Assembly (NCBI RefSeq): GCF_000152965.1
Contig: NZ_CH902583.1
Coordinates: forward strand, 2,301,892-2,365,891
Reading direction: 5' to 3'
Source: Roseobacter sp. MED193
Lineage (GTDB): Bacteria > Pseudomonadota > Alphaproteobacteria > Rhodobacterales > Rhodobacteraceae
DNA: 64,000 bases
Shown: piece by piece, positions 61,911-64,000 of the stretch
How the letters are laid out: every line of letters begins with the position of its first letter
Position numbering within the stretch: the stretch's first letter is position 1
Position numbers and translations under genes: made by a program
The notes under the pieces: model-generated
What the model was told of the DNA's origin: nothing
Databases searched by the model: none
Seen by the model: only the letters and a program-made list of their open reading frames with translations

Positions 61911-62951
61911 ATGGGGACCGCCCGCGCAGCCGCAGTCTCGCCGCCGGGCTGGCGACAAAGGTACCGGCTGCGTCTAAAGCGGCGGCAGCTGCTGTGGCGA
62001 TCCTTACGCGCGCGCCATCAGCTGCGCTGCCTGGTGGATCGCAGTGACCTGATCAAACCCAATGACCTTCTGGGCTTTGTGGTGCTGCGCAATGAAAGCG
62101 CTCGGCTGCCCTATTTTCTGCAGTACTACCGTGCCCTGGGTGTCTCGCAGTTTTTGGTGGTAGATAACGACAGCACGGATGGCAGTGCGCAGTTTCTGGC
62201 GGATCAATCGGATGTTTCGCTCTGGCAAACCTCGGCGGGCTACAGGGAGGCCCGCTTTGGCCTGGATTGGAGCACCTGGCTGCAAATACGCTACGGCCAC
62301 GGTCATTGGTGCCTGACAGTGGATGCGGATGAGCTTCTGGTGTACCACGGCGTGGAAGAGCATGATCTGACTGAGTTGACGATGCGGCTACAGGAGCAGG
62401 GGCTTGCTGGGTTTGGTGCCATGATGCTGGATCTTTATCCCAAGGGGGCGCTTGGCAATCAATTCTATAGGCCAGGGCAGGATCCCTGCGAGGTGTTGAA
62501 TTGGTTTGACGCGGCCCCCTACCGCGCCAGCCGCCAAAGCCCTATGGGAAATCTCTGGCTGCAAGGGGGAGCGCGTGAAAGGGCTTTTTTTGCTGCGCAG
62601 CCAGAGCGGTCGCCGACCCTGAACAAGATCCCGTTGGTGAAATGGAACCGGCGCTATGCCTACGTGAATTCAACCCATTCTCTGTTGCCGCCTGCGCTGA
62701 ACGGAATCTACCAAGGGCCGGGGGGAGATGTGCCAGCTGGGGTGCTGCTGCACACGAAATTCCTGCCTGAGATTGTTTCCAAATCGGCAACTGAAAAACA
62801 GCGGCAACAACACTTTCATACGCCACAGGATTTTGAGCACTACTATGATGCGCTCAGCGCGGCGCCGGACTTGTGGTTCGAAAATTCGCAGCAATATATG
62901 GGTCCTGCGCAGCTTTGTGATCTCGGGTTGATGCCCGAGCTTCAATGGTGA
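61911..62951 (+). CDS. Glycosyltransferase-like protein (family 2/92 type), copy 1
   Basis: A 346-residue protein with a basic N-terminus (RQRYRLRLKRRQLLWRSLRAR) followed by a GT-A-type domain: VVLRNESARLPYFLQYYRALG, VVDNDSTDGS and VDADELL, the last being the putative metal-binding DxD. LNKIPLVKWNRRYAYVNSTH and LLHTKF near the C-terminus are shared with copy 2. This type is common in Roseobacter-group surface-polysaccharide or exopolysaccharide clusters. The acceptor and sugar are unknown. ATG 61911 lies two bases after the galE stop, so the two genes are co-transcribed. Confidence 0.83.
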   Translation: MGTARAAAVSPPGWRQRYRLRLKRRQLLWRSLRARHQLRCLVDRSDLIKPNDLLGFVVLRNESARLPYFLQYYRALGVSQFLVVDNDSTDGSAQFLADQSDVSLWQTSAGYREARFGLDWSTWLQIRYGHGHWCLTVDADELLVYHGVEEHDLTELTMRLQEQGLAGFGAMMLDLYPKGALGNQFYRPGQDPCEVLNWFDAAPYRASRQSPMGNLWLQGGARERAFFAAQPERSPTLNKIPLVKWNRRYAYVNSTHSLLPPALNGIYQGPGGDVPAGVLLHTKFLPEIVSKSATEKQRQQHFHTPQDFEHYYDALSAAPDLWFENSQQYMGPAQLCDLGLMPELQW

Positions 62952-63158
62952 AGATGGATCTGGTGCAGGGATTTGCATGAAATACACTGCGTTTTACAGG
63001 CCAGACCCTGTGTAACTGTTTCTAAATCCGTTGTTTGTAGTGTTCTTCCGTGACATATTATCCTCTAAGGCTGGGATCAGCGCGCCAAGAGAACTGGCGC
63101 CATAGTTTCGCTGCGGCCTCAGCTGTAGGGCATTCTGCAAAACGGGCATGGAGTTAGT

Positions 63159-64000
63159 GTGGGGCTTTGGGATTCTTACCGGATGCGCGTTCGGCGCAAG
63201 CGCAGGCTGGTTCGGGCTCTGCGCAAGTCGGGCGAGCTGACCTGTCTGCAAGACAATACACGTGCGATTAAACCCGATGATGTGTTGCTGGTCTCAACCA
63301 TGCGGAACGAACAGATCCGGTTGCCTTATTTTCTGGACTACTATCGAAAACTAGGGGTAAATCACTTCCTTTTTGTCGACAATGGATCGGATGATGACAC
63401 CGCGCAGTACCTGGCCGGTATGGGCGATGTTTCACTGTGGCAGACATATGCCAGCTATCGGCGCTCCCACTACGGCGTCGACTGGATGAATTACCTCAAG
63501 CGCAAATATGCCCATGGGCATTGGGTTCTGGTGGTCGATCCGGATGAGTTCTTTATCTATCCTTTCTGCGATACCCGCCCCATTCAGGCGCTGACGGACT
63601 GGTTGGACAATTCGGCGATCCGCAGTTTCTCTTCGATGTTGATTGATACTTACCCCAAGGGTCGTCTCGGCGATGTGCCTTACCAGGCCGGGCAAAACCC
63701 GCTGGAGATCGCGAATTGGTTCGACAGTGGCAATTACACGATCAGCAAGAACCTAATGTATGGTAATTTGTGGATCCAGGGCGGGCCGCGCGCTCGGGTG
63801 TTTTTTGCGGATGAGCCCAAAAAGGCGCCGGCTCTGAACAAGACACCATTGGTGAAATGGGATCGACGCTATGCCTTTGTCAGCTCGACGCACTCGCTGC
63901 TGCCGCGCGGTCTGAACCAGGTCTACGAGACCGACGGCGGTGAAAAGGCCAGTGGTGCGCTACTGCACACCAAGTTCCTCGACACTTTGGGTGCCAAGGC
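63159..64000 (+). CDS. Glycosyltransferase-like protein, copy 2 (partial, runs off the window)
   Basis: An open frame that continues past the window end, with 280 residues visible. It is a paralogue of copy 1: basic N-terminus (RMRVRRKRRLVRALRK), STMRNEQIRLPYFLDYYRKLG, VDNGSDDDTAQYL, the DxD in VVDPDEFF, YPKGRLGD, NLWIQGGPRARVFF, then LNKTPLVKWDRRYAFVSSTHSLLP and LLHTKFLD. GTG 63159 with GGAG five bases upstream is the likely start; ATG 63183 is an alternative. Copy 2 may add the next sugar of the same polymer; function is inferred from family only. Confidence 0.83.
   Translation, partial: MGLWDSYRMRVRRKRRLVRALRKSGELTCLQDNTRAIKPDDVLLVSTMRNEQIRLPYFLDYYRKLGVNHFLFVDNGSDDDTAQYLAGMGDVSLWQTYASYRRSHYGVDWMNYLKRKYAHGHWVLVVDPDEFFIYPFCDTRPIQALTDWLDNSAIRSFSSMLIDTYPKGRLGDVPYQAGQNPLEIANWFDSGNYTISKNLMYGNLWIQGGPRARVFFADEPKKAPALNKTPLVKWDRRYAFVSSTHSLLPRGLNQVYETDGGEKASGALLHTKFLDTLGAK

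Overview
The window is ordinary chromosomal DNA of an alphaproteobacterium, most likely a marine Roseobacter-group member of the Rhodobacteraceae (Ruegeria/Phaeobacter/Leisingera-like). This rests on the gene families and their order (comF-grx-nitrilase, hslO-nudL-cca, rimP-nusA-ylxR-infB, dnaK-dnaJ, argJ-mutT beside secA), on a NavRosD-type voltage-gated sodium channel, on UbiG and ferrochelatase, and on moderately high GC. The species cannot be named from this sequence. No rRNA or tRNA gene, CRISPR array, insertion sequence, prophage or integrase was found. Almost all of the DNA is coding, and many genes overlap by 1-8 bases (ATGA, TGATG, TAATG), which suggests translational coupling.

Layout. 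0-9.6 kb: the 3' end of malic enzyme, a ribokinase-like kinase, periplasmic MsrA, a class IV aminotransferase coupled to a sulfotransferase-like gene, small proteins (lipoprotein, SCP2, DUF1810), a coupled DUF898/M48 protease pair, and argG. 9.7-15.2 kb: two tandem paralogous membrane proteins, threonine deaminase, and a divergent Hpt protein and response-regulator/PP2C phosphatase. 15.2-18.1 kb: an hslO-nudL-cca operon behind a heat-shock-like promoter. 18.1-22 kb: a heterodimeric-type ABC exporter operon preceded by a tiny leader ORF between two hairpins. 22-26.5 kb: an RNA m5U methyltransferase, the Nav channel, two L,D-transpeptidases around a CAP-domain lipoprotein, and a 60-residue exported peptide. 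26.5-31.7 kb (minus strand): a methyltransferase, hemH and a 1002-residue kinase/M23/aminotransferase fusion. 31.7-37 kb: comF, glutaredoxin, nitrilase, MarR, a structured intergenic RNA candidate, ubiG, proline iminopeptidase and a short solute-binding protein.

37-48.8 kb is the translation/secretion core: rimP-nusA-ylxR-infB with a terminator-containing leader, a 770-bp hairpin-rich gap, then mutT-argJ-parvulin on the minus strand and secA on the plus strand. 49-53 kb holds two exported envelope proteins (one a PstS-like/OmpA fusion), radC and a doubtful small ORF. 53-57 kb is dnaK-dnaJ with an AlkB homologue. 57-64 kb is a surface-carbohydrate region: an export permease, cysQ, a KdsB-like cytidylyltransferase, galU, galE and two paralogous glycosyltransferases, the last one cut by the window end.

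The observations most worth following are the leader ORF before the ABC exporter, the three-domain kinase/peptidase/aminotransferase fusion, the unexplained structured segment at 34190-34295, and the intrinsic terminator in front of rimP. All names rest on motif reading without database searches.
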